In this document: in pieces, positions 18,758 through 26,693 of the stretch
Position numbering within the stretch: the stretch's first letter is position 1
Layout: each line of letters opens with the position of its first letter
The notes under the pieces: generated by a model
The model's database searches: none
What the model saw: the letters and a program-made list of their open reading frames with translations, nothing else
What the model was told of the DNA's origin: nothing
Assembly: GCF_012276985.1 (NCBI RefSeq)
Contig: NZ_JAAXMM010000001.1
Span: forward strand, 558,001 to 622,000
DNA from: Agrobacterium sp. a22-2
GTDB lineage: Bacteria > Pseudomonadota > Alphaproteobacteria > Rhizobiales > Rhizobiaceae
Direction: 5' to 3'
Length of the DNA: 64,000 bases
Made by a program: the position numbers and the translations under genes

Positions 18758-20494
18758 ATGACTTCAAGGAAAACCTACGAACAACTGCGATCGGCCCGTT
18801 GGATGGTGCCGGACGACCAGCGCTCCTTCGGCCATCGGTCGAGGACCATGCAGATGGGCTACGATCCGGCTGACTGGGAGGGACGGCCGATCGTCGCGAT
18901 CCTCAACACCTGGTCGGATGCCCAGCCCTGCCACATGCATTTCAAGGACCGGGTGGAATGGGTAAAACGTGGCGTGCTGCAGGCCGGCGGTTTTCCTATG
19001 GAACTCCCGGCACTGTCGCTGTCGGAGAATTTCGTCAAGCCAACCACCATGCTCTATCGCAACATGCTGGCCATGGAGGCGGAAGAACTCCTGCGCTCGC
19101 ATCCGGTGGATGGTGCGGTGCTGATGGGTGGCTGCGACAAGACCACGCCGGCGCTGATCATGGGCGCACTCAGCATGGGCCTGCCCTTCGTCTTTCTGCC
19201 GGCCGGGCCGATGCTGCGCGGCAATTATGCCGGCAAGTATCTGGGTTCGGGCACCGACGGCTTCAAATACTGGGACGAGCGCCGCGCCGGCACGATCTCG
19301 AAGGAGGAATGGCAGGGTATCGAGGGCGGCATTGCCCGCTCCTACGGCCATTGCATGACCATGGGCACCGCCTCGACCATGACGGCGATCGCAGAGGCGA
19401 TGGGCCTTTCGCTGCCCGGTGCCTCGTCCATCCCAGCCGCGGATGCCGGCCACCAGCGCATGTCGACGCAATGCGGCCGCCGGGTTGTCGAGATGATCTG
19501 GGAAGACCTGACGCCCGACCGGATCGTCACACCGGCGGCTGTCGAGAATGCCGTGACCGTGGCCATGGCGACCGGCTGTTCCACCAATGCCATCATCCAT
19601 GTGATCGCCATGGCGCGCCGTGCCGGCATTCCGCTCGAACTCGATGATCTCGACCGCATCGGCCGCACCACCCCGGTCATCGCCAATATCAGGCCATCGG
19701 GCAGCAATTACCTGATGGAGGATTTCTACTATGCCGGCGGGCTCAGGGCGCTGATGAAGCAGCTCGGCGACAAGCTCGACAGCTCGGCGATTACCGTTGC
19801 CGGCAAGCCGCTGACCGAGGGGCTGGAAGACGTGAAGATCTGGAACGAGGACGTGATCCGCCCGCTCTCCAACCCGGTCTATCACGAGGGTTCGCTCGCC
19901 GTGCTGAAGGGCAATCTTTGCCCCGACGGCGCCGTCATCAAGCCGGCCGCCTGCGATCCGAAATTCCATCGGCACAAGGGGCCGGCGCTGGTGGCCGACA
20001 GCTATGCCGAGCTCAAGAAGATCATCGATGATCCCGACTATCCGCTGACGCCGGACACGGTGCTGGTGCTGCGCAATGCCGGGCCGCAGGGCGGGCCGGG
20101 CATGCCGGAATGGGGCATGATCCCCATGCCGAAGGCACTCTTGAAGCTCGGCCTGCGTGACATGATGCGCATTTCCGATGCCCGCATGTCGGGCACATCC
20201 TTTGGCGCCTGCGTGCTGCATGCGGCCCCCGAGGCCTATGTCGGCGGCCCGCTCGCCCTGCTCAGGACCGGCGACATCGTCGAGATGGACATTCCCGCCC
20301 GCAGCCTCAACATGCTGGTGGCTGACGACGAGCTCGAAGTCCGCCGCGCCGCCTGGACGCCGACGCCGCCGCGCTATGGTCGCGGCTACGGCCTGATGTT
20401 CTCCAAGCATATCGAGCAGGCCGACAAGGGCTGCGACTTCGACTTCCTCAAGACGGATTTCGGCCCGAAGGTCGATGAGCCGGCAATCAACTGA
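18758..20494 (+). CDS. IlvD/EDD family dehydratase (aldonate dehydratase-like)
   Basis: This 578-residue dehydratase carries the three cysteines expected for the Fe-S cluster: Cys58 (SDAQPCHMH), Cys126 (MGGCDKTTP) and Cys199 (YGHCMTMGTAS). Its length and the C-terminal MRISDARMSGTSFGACVLH segment fit the L-arabinonate / D-xylonate dehydratase branch better than IlvD proper. The start at 18758 is chosen because the upstream in-frame extension lies inside the DHDPS-family gene. It probably removes water from the imported or derived aldonate to give a 2-keto-3-deoxy acid, the substrate for the preceding enzyme. The exact sugar is not determined. Confidence 0.9.
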   Translation: MTSRKTYEQLRSARWMVPDDQRSFGHRSRTMQMGYDPADWEGRPIVAILNTWSDAQPCHMHFKDRVEWVKRGVLQAGGFPMELPALSLSENFVKPTTMLYRNMLAMEAEELLRSHPVDGAVLMGGCDKTTPALIMGALSMGLPFVFLPAGPMLRGNYAGKYLGSGTDGFKYWDERRAGTISKEEWQGIEGGIARSYGHCMTMGTASTMTAIAEAMGLSLPGASSIPAADAGHQRMSTQCGRRVVEMIWEDLTPDRIVTPAAVENAVTVAMATGCSTNAIIHVIAMARRAGIPLELDDLDRIGRTTPVIANIRPSGSNYLMEDFYYAGGLRALMKQLGDKLDSSAITVAGKPLTEGLEDVKIWNEDVIRPLSNPVYHEGSLAVLKGNLCPDGAVIKPAACDPKFHRHKGPALVADSYAELKKIIDDPDYPLTPDTVLVLRNAGPQGGPGMPEWGMIPMPKALLKLGLRDMMRISDARMSGTSFGACVLHAAPEAYVGGPLALLRTGDIVEMDIPARSLNMLVADDELEVRRAAWTPTPPRYGRGYGLMFSKHIEQADKGCDFDFLKTDFGPKVDEPAIN

Positions 20495-20512
20495 CCAGAC
20501 CGGGAGCATTCG

Positions 20513-21238
20513 ATGTCCGATTACGTATTGTCCGAAACCACCCGCGCCAAGCTCATGAAGGTCTCCACCGCCTCGGTGGCGACGGCTCTCTACAAGCGCG
20601 GCCTGCGCAACCAGTTCATCCAGAATGTTCATCCCGTCGCCTGGAAGGGCGTCAACATGGTGGGCCAGGCCTTCACGCTACGCTACATCCCTGCACGCGA
20701 GGACCGCAACGCCATCACCGTGTTCCGCAATCCCGACCATCCGCAACGGGTGGCGGTGGAGACCTGCCCGGCCGGCCATGTCCTGGTCATGGATAGCCGC
20801 AAGGACCCGCGGGCAGCATCGGCCGGTTCGATCCTCGTCACCCGGCTTGCCGTGCGCGGCTGCGCCGGCGTCGTTTCCGATGGCGGCTTTCGCGATGCGG
20901 AAGGTATCGGCCGGCTCGACATGCCGGCCTATCACCAGCGGCCGTCGGCGCCGACCAATCTCACCCTGCACGAGGCGCTGGACATCAACGTGCCGATCTC
21001 TTGCGGCGACGCGCCGGTCTTTCCCGGTGATGTGATGCTGGGCGACGGCGACGGCGTGATGGTGATCCCCGCCCATCTCGCCGACGAGATCGCAGAGGAA
21101 TGCACAGGCATGGAAAGCTTCGAGGATTTCGTGCTGGAACAGGTGCTGGACGGCGCCGCCGTGATCGGCCTCTATCCACCGACATCGGACAAGGCGCAGG
21201 CCGACTACGCGAAATGGCGCGAGAAGACGGGGCGATAG
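20513..21238 (+). CDS. RraA-like protein (HMG/CHA aldolase superfamily)
   Basis: This 241-residue protein of the RraA / 4-hydroxy-4-methyl-2-oxoglutarate aldolase fold contains the signature CAGVVSDGGFRDAEGI, whose Arg-Asp pair binds pyruvate and the divalent metal in characterised aldolases. It is preceded by an IlvD/EDD dehydratase with an 18-bp gap and ends the operon. The context suggests a metal-dependent aldolase or decarboxylase for a keto-acid in sugar-acid breakdown rather than an RNase E inhibitor. Confidence 0.85.
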   Translation: MSDYVLSETTRAKLMKVSTASVATALYKRGLRNQFIQNVHPVAWKGVNMVGQAFTLRYIPAREDRNAITVFRNPDHPQRVAVETCPAGHVLVMDSRKDPRAASAGSILVTRLAVRGCAGVVSDGGFRDAEGIGRLDMPAYHQRPSAPTNLTLHEALDINVPISCGDAPVFPGDVMLGDGDGVMVIPAHLADEIAEECTGMESFEDFVLEQVLDGAAVIGLYPPTSDKAQADYAKWREKTGR

Positions 21239-21372
21239 GTCATCCGCATGCGGCATTGAGCATCAACGGCAACGGACCTGTCTGCCGTCACTTAAATAGG
21301 TCTATATTCGCCGTGACGAGGCCGAGGTCAGCTCCCAAACGGCCCCTTCCAGCCTATGACAGAACTGAGACC

Positions 21373-21657
21373 ATGCCGGCTGCCAAGCCGGACATGCTGA
21401 CCATCCTTGGCCCCTTCGTGTGCAATATCGTCATGATCGTCACGACGGCCGCGATCATGCGCATGACCGGCGTTGTCTCCCTTGCCGATGTCCTGTCGTT
21501 CGGGCTGGTGATCGGCGTCGGTTATCTCCTGGCGATGTGTATGACCATCGCGATCAATCCCAATTTCCCCAGGCCGTTCTACTACACGATGGTGAGCGCG
21601 CCCTATTTCCTGGTCAGCATGTTGGTAACGAGCGCCGTGCTGTTCCTGCTGCAGTAG
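21373..21657 (+). CDS. Small membrane protein, possibly a truncated DUF1761
   Basis: This is a 94-residue reading with three hydrophobic helices (GPFVCNIVMIVTTAAIM, VLSFGLVIGVGYLLAMCMT, APYFLVSMLVTSAVLFLL). The second half resembles the C-terminal end of DUF1761 membrane proteins, while the N-terminal helix and linker of that family are missing. Upstream in-frame sequence is not membrane-like. It is either a short relative or the surviving tail of a broken gene. No clear ribosome-binding site is seen before the ATG. The 21239-21372 gap before it has no other feature I can support. Confidence 0.4.
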   Translation: MPAAKPDMLTILGPFVCNIVMIVTTAAIMRMTGVVSLADVLSFGLVIGVGYLLAMCMTIAINPNFPRPFYYTMVSAPYFLVSMLVTSAVLFLLQ

Positions 21658-21783
21658 GCCCATTCTGTGCACGAGCTCAGATGATGTGGGAATTTCAAGG
21701 CGCCGGAACTCCTGCAGGCGTGGTTTTAGAATATCGCCTCGCCCCTACCTCAATAGTCCTCCTTAATGGTGAGAGTGGAAGCA

Positions 21784-21806
21784 CGCTGGCGGTCATGCCG
21801 CCAGCG
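21784..21806 (-). terminator. Hairpin after the enoyl-CoA hydratase gene
   Basis: CGCTGGCGG (21784-21792) and CCGCCAGCG (21798-21806) form a perfect 9-bp GC-rich stem with a 5-base loop, six bases past the stop of the leftward hydratase gene. There is no long U tract, so efficiency is uncertain. Confidence 0.5.
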
Positions 21807-21811
21807 GCTGT

Positions 21812-22654
21812 TCAGATCAACGAAGACAGCGTTTCCTCCAGCTTCTTCTCGCCCTCACGGGTTTGCGCTCCTGCCTCCAGGGCGGCGAGAGTGAGTGTCG
21901 TCGCGATCGGCGCGGAAAAAGTCTGGCCAAGCAGTTCATTGTTGACCTGCAGTGCTTGCGTCAAGTCTTTGGAACTTGCATCGATCGCTTGCTTGGCAGC
22001 ACGTACGACCCCCGGCGCCCGTGACGCGATTGCCTTGGCCAGACCGTCGACAAACGCATCGAGTTCTTCCGGAGCAAGTGCCCGGTTTATCCAGCCATAA
22101 CGCTCAGCCAGGTCGGCATCGAGGAGTTCAGCACCCACGGTAATTTCCAGGCTGCGGGCCCGCCCAACAAGCTGGGGAAGATAGGCTGTTCCACCTGAAC
22201 CAGGAATAATTCCGATCAGGGCTTCCATCTGGGCGATGCCACCAATCCCTCTGGCAGCAAAGCGCATATCAAGCGCCGACAGGAACTCCGCACCGCCACC
22301 CCGTGCGTAGCCGGCGAGCTTGCCGATCGTAATCTGGGGTAGAGCGCGAAGCCTCTCGTGCAGCCGCATCATCGGGTTCAGCCCCTCGGTACCTGGATCA
22401 CCGAGCTGAAGCGACATCAGCGCTTCGGGCTGTTTCACGAAATTCATGTCGCCATGGATAATGAAGAAGTCCGGGTCCGCGCTCTGGAAGACAATTACCG
22501 TCAGCGTGTCGTCCTTGGCAGCATGCCCGGCGAAATCGTTGATCTCCGTCATCAGGCGCGCATCAAGGATGTTGAGAGGGGGATTGTTGATCGTCACCCA
22601 GGCGGCAGCGCCTTCGCGGTGGACGGCGATGGTCTCATATTTTTGGGCAGACAT
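21812..22654 (-). CDS. Enoyl-CoA hydratase/isomerase family protein
   Basis: This is a 280-residue crotonase-fold protein. The oxyanion-hole region (LAGYARGGGAEFLSALDMRF) and the second conserved block (EALIGIIPGSGGTAYLPQLVG) are present. The Glu of the second block aligns with the region carrying catalytic acids in hydratases, and the usual AWVTINNPPLNILDARL start of crotonases is intact. It is divergent from an HxlR-type regulator and has no other fatty-acid or aromatic catabolic neighbour, so it may be a stand-alone detoxifying enzyme. Substrate unknown. Confidence 0.88.
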   Translation of the reverse strand: MSAQKYETIAVHREGAAAWVTINNPPLNILDARLMTEINDFAGHAAKDDTLTVIVFQSADPDFFIIHGDMNFVKQPEALMSLQLGDPGTEGLNPMMRLHERLRALPQITIGKLAGYARGGGAEFLSALDMRFAARGIGGIAQMEALIGIIPGSGGTAYLPQLVGRARSLEITVGAELLDADLAERYGWINRALAPEELDAFVDGLAKAIASRAPGVVRAAKQAIDASSKDLTQALQVNNELLGQTFSAPIATTLTLAALEAGAQTREGEKKLEETLSSLI

Positions 22655-22685
22655 TTAAAACTCCTTTTCATGTCAGGCGCCCTTA

Positions 22686-22738
22686 AGTATAGTCTGTATA
22701 CTAGCAGTCAATTACGCACCTTGATGCTACCTGGTAGC
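22686..22738. promoter_or_regulatory. Two palindromes, likely HxlR operators
   Basis: AGTATA-GTCTG-TATACT (22686-22702) and GCTACC-T-GGTAGC (22726-22738) are both perfect inverted repeats in the 96-bp gap between the divergent hydratase and HxlR genes. The first resembles the GTAT-rich dyads bound by HxlR/DUF24 regulators; the second lies just before the regulator's own GGAG ribosome-binding site. Binding by the adjacent regulator is inferred. Confidence 0.6.
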
Positions 22739-22750
22739 CTGGAGTATCCC

Positions 22751-23116
22751 ATGCAAAGCTTGTCCCTCGAATCTGCGAATGAAAACCTCGTCGAGGACCG
22801 GCTGTTGCTCGATGAGATCGCCAGCAAATGGTCGATCCTGGTGTTGGGTGCGCTGTGCGACGGCCCCTTGCGTTTTAATGAATTGAAACGGCGGCTGGAT
22901 GGCGTCACGCAGAAGGCACTGACACAGTGTCTCAGGCGCATGGAGGCCAATGGAATTATCGACCGGCGCATTATCAGCCTATCGCCGATCGCCGTTGCTT
23001 ATGAGATTTCGACATTGGGTCGCACCTTGGAGGCACCACTTCGGGCGCTCCACACTTGGACCGTACAGCATCGGGCCGAAGTGATGCAGGCTCGCGAACG
23101 CTATAAGGCAGACTGA
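22751..23116 (+). CDS. HxlR (DUF24) family transcriptional regulator
   Basis: This 121-residue winged-helix protein has the HxlR core KWSILVLGALCDGPLRFNELKRRLDGVTQK, with a Cys in the C-D-G position, and the wing IIDRRIISLSPIAVAYEIS. Some HxlR proteins sense electrophiles or aldehydes through such a cysteine (HypR, YodB). The ATG at 22751 follows GGAG. It is divergent from the enoyl-CoA hydratase gene with operator-like palindromes between them, so it most likely represses that gene and itself. Confidence 0.87.
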   Translation: MQSLSLESANENLVEDRLLLDEIASKWSILVLGALCDGPLRFNELKRRLDGVTQKALTQCLRRMEANGIIDRRIISLSPIAVAYEISTLGRTLEAPLRALHTWTVQHRAEVMQARERYKAD

Positions 23117-23285
23117 AGGATCAATCATTGACCTGCAGATCTGATGCCTCCAACGTTCTCGGCGTGACCGTGTTGTTAAGCGCGGCGCTTGCGGACGTCT
23201 GAATCCTGCACAATCACGTTCGCCTTGACGGGATTCGAACGACCGTTGCCGCTGTTGTTTTCGTTAAGCCGCTGATTCCGTGCAG

Positions 23286-23318
23286 CTTGTGCGACATAAG
23301 AGGATCTTATCGCACAAG
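23286..23318. repeat. Strong inverted repeat in a non-coding stretch
   Basis: CTTGTGCGA (23286-23294) pairs with TCGCACAAG (23310-23318), and TAAGA (23297-23301) pairs with TCTTA (23305-23309). This leaves a 2-base bulge and a 3-base loop. It lies in the 23117-23482 gap, which has no convincing gene on either strand. It could be an old insertion-element end, a recombination site or an RNA hairpin; the sequence alone does not decide. Confidence 0.45.
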
Positions 23319-23482
23319 GATGGACATACCGTGCTCCGGAAGGATTCACACCATTGATCGGAGGCATAAATGGACGTCTGCGACCATTGGTGGCTGCCGC
23401 CATTCCCGCTCCTGCCCATCAATGGTATCAGGCCCGAAACCGGTCGGTTCCGAGCCTGTTGAGATCAAATCTTGCCGTGGGA

Positions 23483-23929
23483 TTATTGGGCGGCGGCGAG
23501 CGCGGCATCCATGCGTTCGCGGGCCTTCTTGGGCAGCTTGGCCGCCTTGAAGGCTTCGAGATTGGCGGCGGGATCGCCAACCACGATGGCGGCCACCATG
23601 CCCATGCCGACATGGGGTGCGCATTTGACGCCGTAGGCACCGGGGACATCGAAGGTGACCTTGATGGTCTCGTTCATCTTGCCCTTGAACTCGGCCGCGC
23701 CATCCGGAATCATGCCCTTGATCGCCTCGGCATTATGGCCCTTGTCGGTGGGAATGAAGGTCACGCTGTCCCCAGCGGCAATCTTCAGGCCGGCCGGCTC
23801 GAAGACCATGGCGCCGCCGTCGGCACCCTTGTTCAGCATGTGTACCTCGAAATCGGCGGCCAGAACCGGCGCCGTGAAGGCTGCCAGCATTGCTGTCATC
23901 GTCGCCAGACGTTTGAAACCATTGCGCAT
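23483..23929 (-). CDS. Pseudoazurin, blue copper electron donor to nitrite reductase
   Basis: This 148-residue cupredoxin has a signal peptide of about 24 residues (cleavage near PVLAA) and all four type 1 copper ligands: His65, Cys103, His106 and Met111, with the same spacing as known pseudoazurins. The start at 23929 has AAGGAGT upstream; a longer reading would bury the signal peptide. It is periplasmic and passes electrons to copper nitrite reductase NirK, encoded 13 kb away. A TTTG-N8-CAAA box 87 bp upstream ties it to the same regulon. Confidence 0.93.
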   Translation of the reverse strand: MRNGFKRLATMTAMLAAFTAPVLAADFEVHMLNKGADGGAMVFEPAGLKIAAGDSVTFIPTDKGHNAEAIKGMIPDGAAEFKGKMNETIKVTFDVPGAYGVKCAPHVGMGMVAAIVVGDPAANLEAFKAAKLPKKARERMDAALAAAQ

Positions 23930-24008
23930 CGCGTTTACTCCTTGGGGCTTAGGGGCGCCGGGATCGGCTCCGTTGGCAAATGTAATAGTTCGCCTCCGGC
24001 CCTCGCTC

Positions 24009-24024
24009 TTTGTCATAGCTCAAA
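24009..24024. promoter_or_regulatory. Crp/Fnr-NnrR-type box before pseudoazurin
   Basis: TTTG-TCATAGCT-CAAA is a TTG-N8-CAA dyad centred 87 bp upstream of the pseudoazurin start codon. It matches the boxes in the denitrification island and is the only such motif I noticed near this gene. Confidence 0.72.
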
Positions 24025-24069
24025 TAACAAAGATCAAATATGGCCTGATTGTCGCAGGGACATCATGGC

Positions 24070-24855
24070 TCATCGCGCCGCGCAGAGAATGAAGCGGCGG
24101 TAGACCAATGTCCGCAGCCGGTTGCGCAGATTGGCCGTCCGGCGTTGTGCGGCAGCAATCGGTGCGTGGGAAAGCCGAACCGTATGGCCGAAGCCGGCCT
24201 GCTTCAGCATAGGCTCCAGCCGGTCGCTCGTCAGCCCATGCCCAAACGGCAGTTCCCGCATGATGCCCGCATGCCGGTCGCTGAGCGCGCCGTCATAGTG
24301 ATTGTCGGGACCGATGATCCGGTCGAGTTGGCGGATCAGGAAAGATGCCAGACGGCCAAGGCGGGTGGGCTTTGCCCAATCGCCGTCGAAAACCAGCAGC
24401 TTGCCGCCGGGCTTCAGCAGCCGGTGCCATTCCCGGAAGGCCTCCTCCGGCGCCGTCAGCGTCCAGACGAGATGGCGGCAAACGATGGCATCGTAGACGC
24501 CAGCCGGCTCCCGCGTGTCCTCGGCATCCGCCAGGACGAACCGCAGGCGATCCTTGCCGGCATGCTTGGTGCGGGCGACCGCCAGCATGGCCTCTGAGAA
24601 GTCGAGCGCCGTCACGTCATGGCCGAGATCGTGGATCAGCCGCGTCACCTCGCCGGTGCCGCAGGCAAGCTCCAAGACCTTTAGAGGTGCCGTTCCCAAC
24701 TGCTCGCGAATCGGTCGCTGCCAGGCAGCGAATTCCGGCCCGGGCGGAATGCGATGGCCGAAGGCAAGGTCGAAGGTCTCGGACCGCTTCGACCAATAAT
24801 CGCGGATCTCCTCCTTCAGGTGGAAATTGGGGCGGGAGAGAGAGGTGTCGTTCAT
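24070..24855 (-). CDS. Class I SAM-dependent methyltransferase
   Basis: This 261-residue methyltransferase has motif I LELACGTGEVTRL near residue 60, the acidic end of strand 2 (VTALDFSEAML), FVLADAEDT and the post-motif LLKPGGKLLVFDGDW. It is the last gene of the leftward cobalamin-riboswitch operon, 12 bp after the ABC ATPase. That position suggests a role in corrinoid uptake, remodelling or use, but the methyl acceptor is unknown. It resembles UbiE/Methyltransf_11 proteins only generally. Confidence 0.87.
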   Translation of the reverse strand: MNDTSLSRPNFHLKEEIRDYWSKRSETFDLAFGHRIPPGPEFAAWQRPIREQLGTAPLKVLELACGTGEVTRLIHDLGHDVTALDFSEAMLAVARTKHAGKDRLRFVLADAEDTREPAGVYDAIVCRHLVWTLTAPEEAFREWHRLLKPGGKLLVFDGDWAKPTRLGRLASFLIRQLDRIIGPDNHYDGALSDRHAGIMRELPFGHGLTSDRLEPMLKQAGFGHTVRLSHAPIAAAQRRTANLRNRLRTLVYRRFILCAAR

Positions 24856-24867
24856 CGTATCAAACCT

Positions 24868-25668
24868 TCAGGCCCTGGCGCGCAGGGAGGCGATCGGAGA
24901 TGCCTCACCCGGCCGCTGGTATCGGATATGGCAGAGGCCGTCCGCCTCCAGCTCGACACTGGCCGTGACGCCGAACACGGTGCGGATGCGATCCGGCGTC
25001 AGCATGTCGCGCGGCGTTCCAAGGCCGACCAGGCGGCCGGCCTGCAACACGGCAAGACGATCGCAGAACATCGCCGCATGATTGAGGTCGTGCAGGGCGG
25101 CGACCACCGTCAGGGGCTGGGAGCGCACCAGGTCGAGAAGGCCGATCTGGTGGTGGATGTCGAGATGGTTGGTCGGCTCGTCCAACAGCAGGATCTGTGG
25201 CTCCTGGGCGAGCGCCCGGGCGATATGCAGCCGCTGGCGCTCACCGCCCGACAGGGTGTGCCAGTGGCGGGCGGCAAAGCCGGACATGTCGACCTCATCG
25301 AGTGCGGCTGCCACGATCTCCTCGTCACGCCTTGACCAGGGCGACAGGGCGCTCAGATGCGGCGTGCGACCGAGTTCGACCGCCTGCCGGGCGGTGATGC
25401 GCTCAGTGGTTTCCGCCTGCTGTTCGACAAACGCGACCTGCCTTGCGATATCGCGGCGTGACAGCGCCGGCAGGGGGCGCTCGCCAAGCATGACCGTGCC
25501 CGACTGCGGAGGCCGAAGGCCGGCCAGCAGCGACATCAGGCTGGTCTTGCCGGAACCATTGGGACCGATGATGCCGAGGAACTCGCCGGGGCGGATGTCG
25601 AACGAGATATCGTCGACGATGCGCCGGCCGCCGGCCGACCAGACGAGATTGCGCGCCGAGAGTATCAT
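24868..25668 (-). CDS. btuD: ABC transporter ATP-binding protein, probable cobalamin importer
   Basis: This is a 266-residue ATPase of the FecE/BtuD/HmuV class with Walker A GPNGSGKT, Q-loop, signature LSGGERQR, Walker B ILLLDEPTNHLD and H-loop AALHDLNH. Its start overlaps the stop of the FecCD permease gene. By sequence it could serve iron-siderophore, haem or B12 import; the cobalamin riboswitch at the head of the operon makes B12 or another corrinoid the best call. The substrate and symbol are inferred from that riboswitch. Confidence 0.85.
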   Translation of the reverse strand: MILSARNLVWSAGGRRIVDDISFDIRPGEFLGIIGPNGSGKTSLMSLLAGLRPPQSGTVMLGERPLPALSRRDIARQVAFVEQQAETTERITARQAVELGRTPHLSALSPWSRRDEEIVAAALDEVDMSGFAARHWHTLSGGERQRLHIARALAQEPQILLLDEPTNHLDIHHQIGLLDLVRSQPLTVVAALHDLNHAAMFCDRLAVLQAGRLVGLGTPRDMLTPDRIRTVFGVTASVELEADGLCHIRYQRPGEASPIASLRARA

Positions 25669-26693
25669 GAAGCTGCCCTCCCCCGGGCCAGGATGATGGC
25701 AAAGGCCGGTGCTCCGACCAGAGCGGTGATCACGCCGATCGGCAGGACCTGACCGGGAATGATGATGCGCGAGAGAATGTCGGCGACGATCATGAAAACA
25801 GCGCCGATGAAGGCCGCTGCCGGCAGCAGCGCGCCATGGCGCACACCGGCGAAATAGCGCGCCGCATGGGGAATGACCAGGCCGACGAAGCCGATGGAAC
25901 CGACGATCGACACCATGACTGCGGTGATCAGGGCGGCCACGACAATCAGCACGCCGTAGACCCGGCGCACGGGGATGCCGAGCGAGGCGGCGGAATCGGC
26001 ACCGAAGGTGAAGGCATCGAGCGCCCGGGAATGCCAGAGGCAGATCAGGAGACCGACCAGCGTCACCGGCACCGCCAGGATGGCATCCGGCCAGCGCACG
26101 CCGGACAAGTTGCCGAGGAGCCAGAACATGATGCCGCGGGCCTGCTCAGCGCTCGCCGATTTGGTGACGATGAAGGAGGTCAGCGCGTTGAACAGTTGCG
26201 ACCCGGCAATGCCGGCCAGGATGATGGCGCCCGTGCCACGGCCGGCTTTCAGCGCCAAAAGGGACACCAGGCCGAAGGCAATGAGCGCACCGAGAAAGGC
26301 GCCGACGGACAGCGACAGGGCACCAGCGCCCAGACCCAGAATGGCGACGCTGACGGCGCCGCTGGAGGCGCCGGCCGAAATGCCGAGGATATAGGGATCA
26401 GCCAGCGCATTGCGCAGCAGCGATTGCAGCACGACGCCGCACAGCGACAGGCCAGCCCCGCAGCAGGCCGCCACCACGGCGCGGCTGAGGCGATAGTTCC
26501 AGACGACGCCCTCATCGATCGCATCCAGCGGATAGCCGGCCGACCAGAGGCGATTGGCCACGGTTTTCAGGACTGTGCCGAACGGAATGGCGGTCTCGCC
26601 GATGGCGGCACCCAGGCCGAGCGCCACCAACAGCACCAGGAGCGCCGCGATACCGGCGCCCATGCGATTGACCGTTGCGAGAGATCCCCTCAC
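25665..26693 (-). CDS. btuC: FecCD/BtuC family ABC permease
   Basis: This 342-residue permease has about ten membrane helices and the conserved FecCD blocks GAGLSLCGVVLQSLLRNALADP, split here as GAGLSLCGVV and QSLLRNALADP, then LGISAGASSGA and GSIGFVGLVIPHAAR. It overlaps both neighbours by a few bases, so the three transporter genes are translationally coupled. The substrate assignment to cobalamin rests on the upstream riboswitch. Confidence 0.88.
   Translation of the reverse strand: MRGSLATVNRMGAGIAALLVLLVALGLGAAIGETAIPFGTVLKTVANRLWSAGYPLDAIDEGVVWNYRLSRAVVAACCGAGLSLCGVVLQSLLRNALADPYILGISAGASSGAVSVAILGLGAGALSLSVGAFLGALIAFGLVSLLALKAGRGTGAIILAGIAGSQLFNALTSFIVTKSASAEQARGIMFWLLGNLSGVRWPDAILAVPVTLVGLLICLWHSRALDAFTFGADSAASLGIPVRRVYGVLIVVAALITAVMVSIVGSIGFVGLVIPHAARYFAGVRHGALLPAAAFIGAVFMIVADILSRIIIPGQVLPIGVITALVGAPAFAIILARGRAAS

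Noticed and set aside
18764..20632. Long open frame on the minus strand (622 codons)
   Set aside because: It lies exactly antisense to the IlvD/EDD dehydratase gene, reads as His/Arg-rich low-complexity protein, and has no family motifs; typical of GC-rich shadow frames.
20513..21238. RNase E inhibitor RraA
   Set aside because: The fold is shared, but the protein is longer than E. coli RraA, has the aldolase SDGGFRD motif and sits in a catabolic operon.
23228..23290. Possible tRNA fragment on the minus strand (TTCGAATCCC motif)
   Set aside because: The T-loop-like motif is present but the flanking stem does not pair well and no cloverleaf, acceptor stem or CCA end can be drawn.
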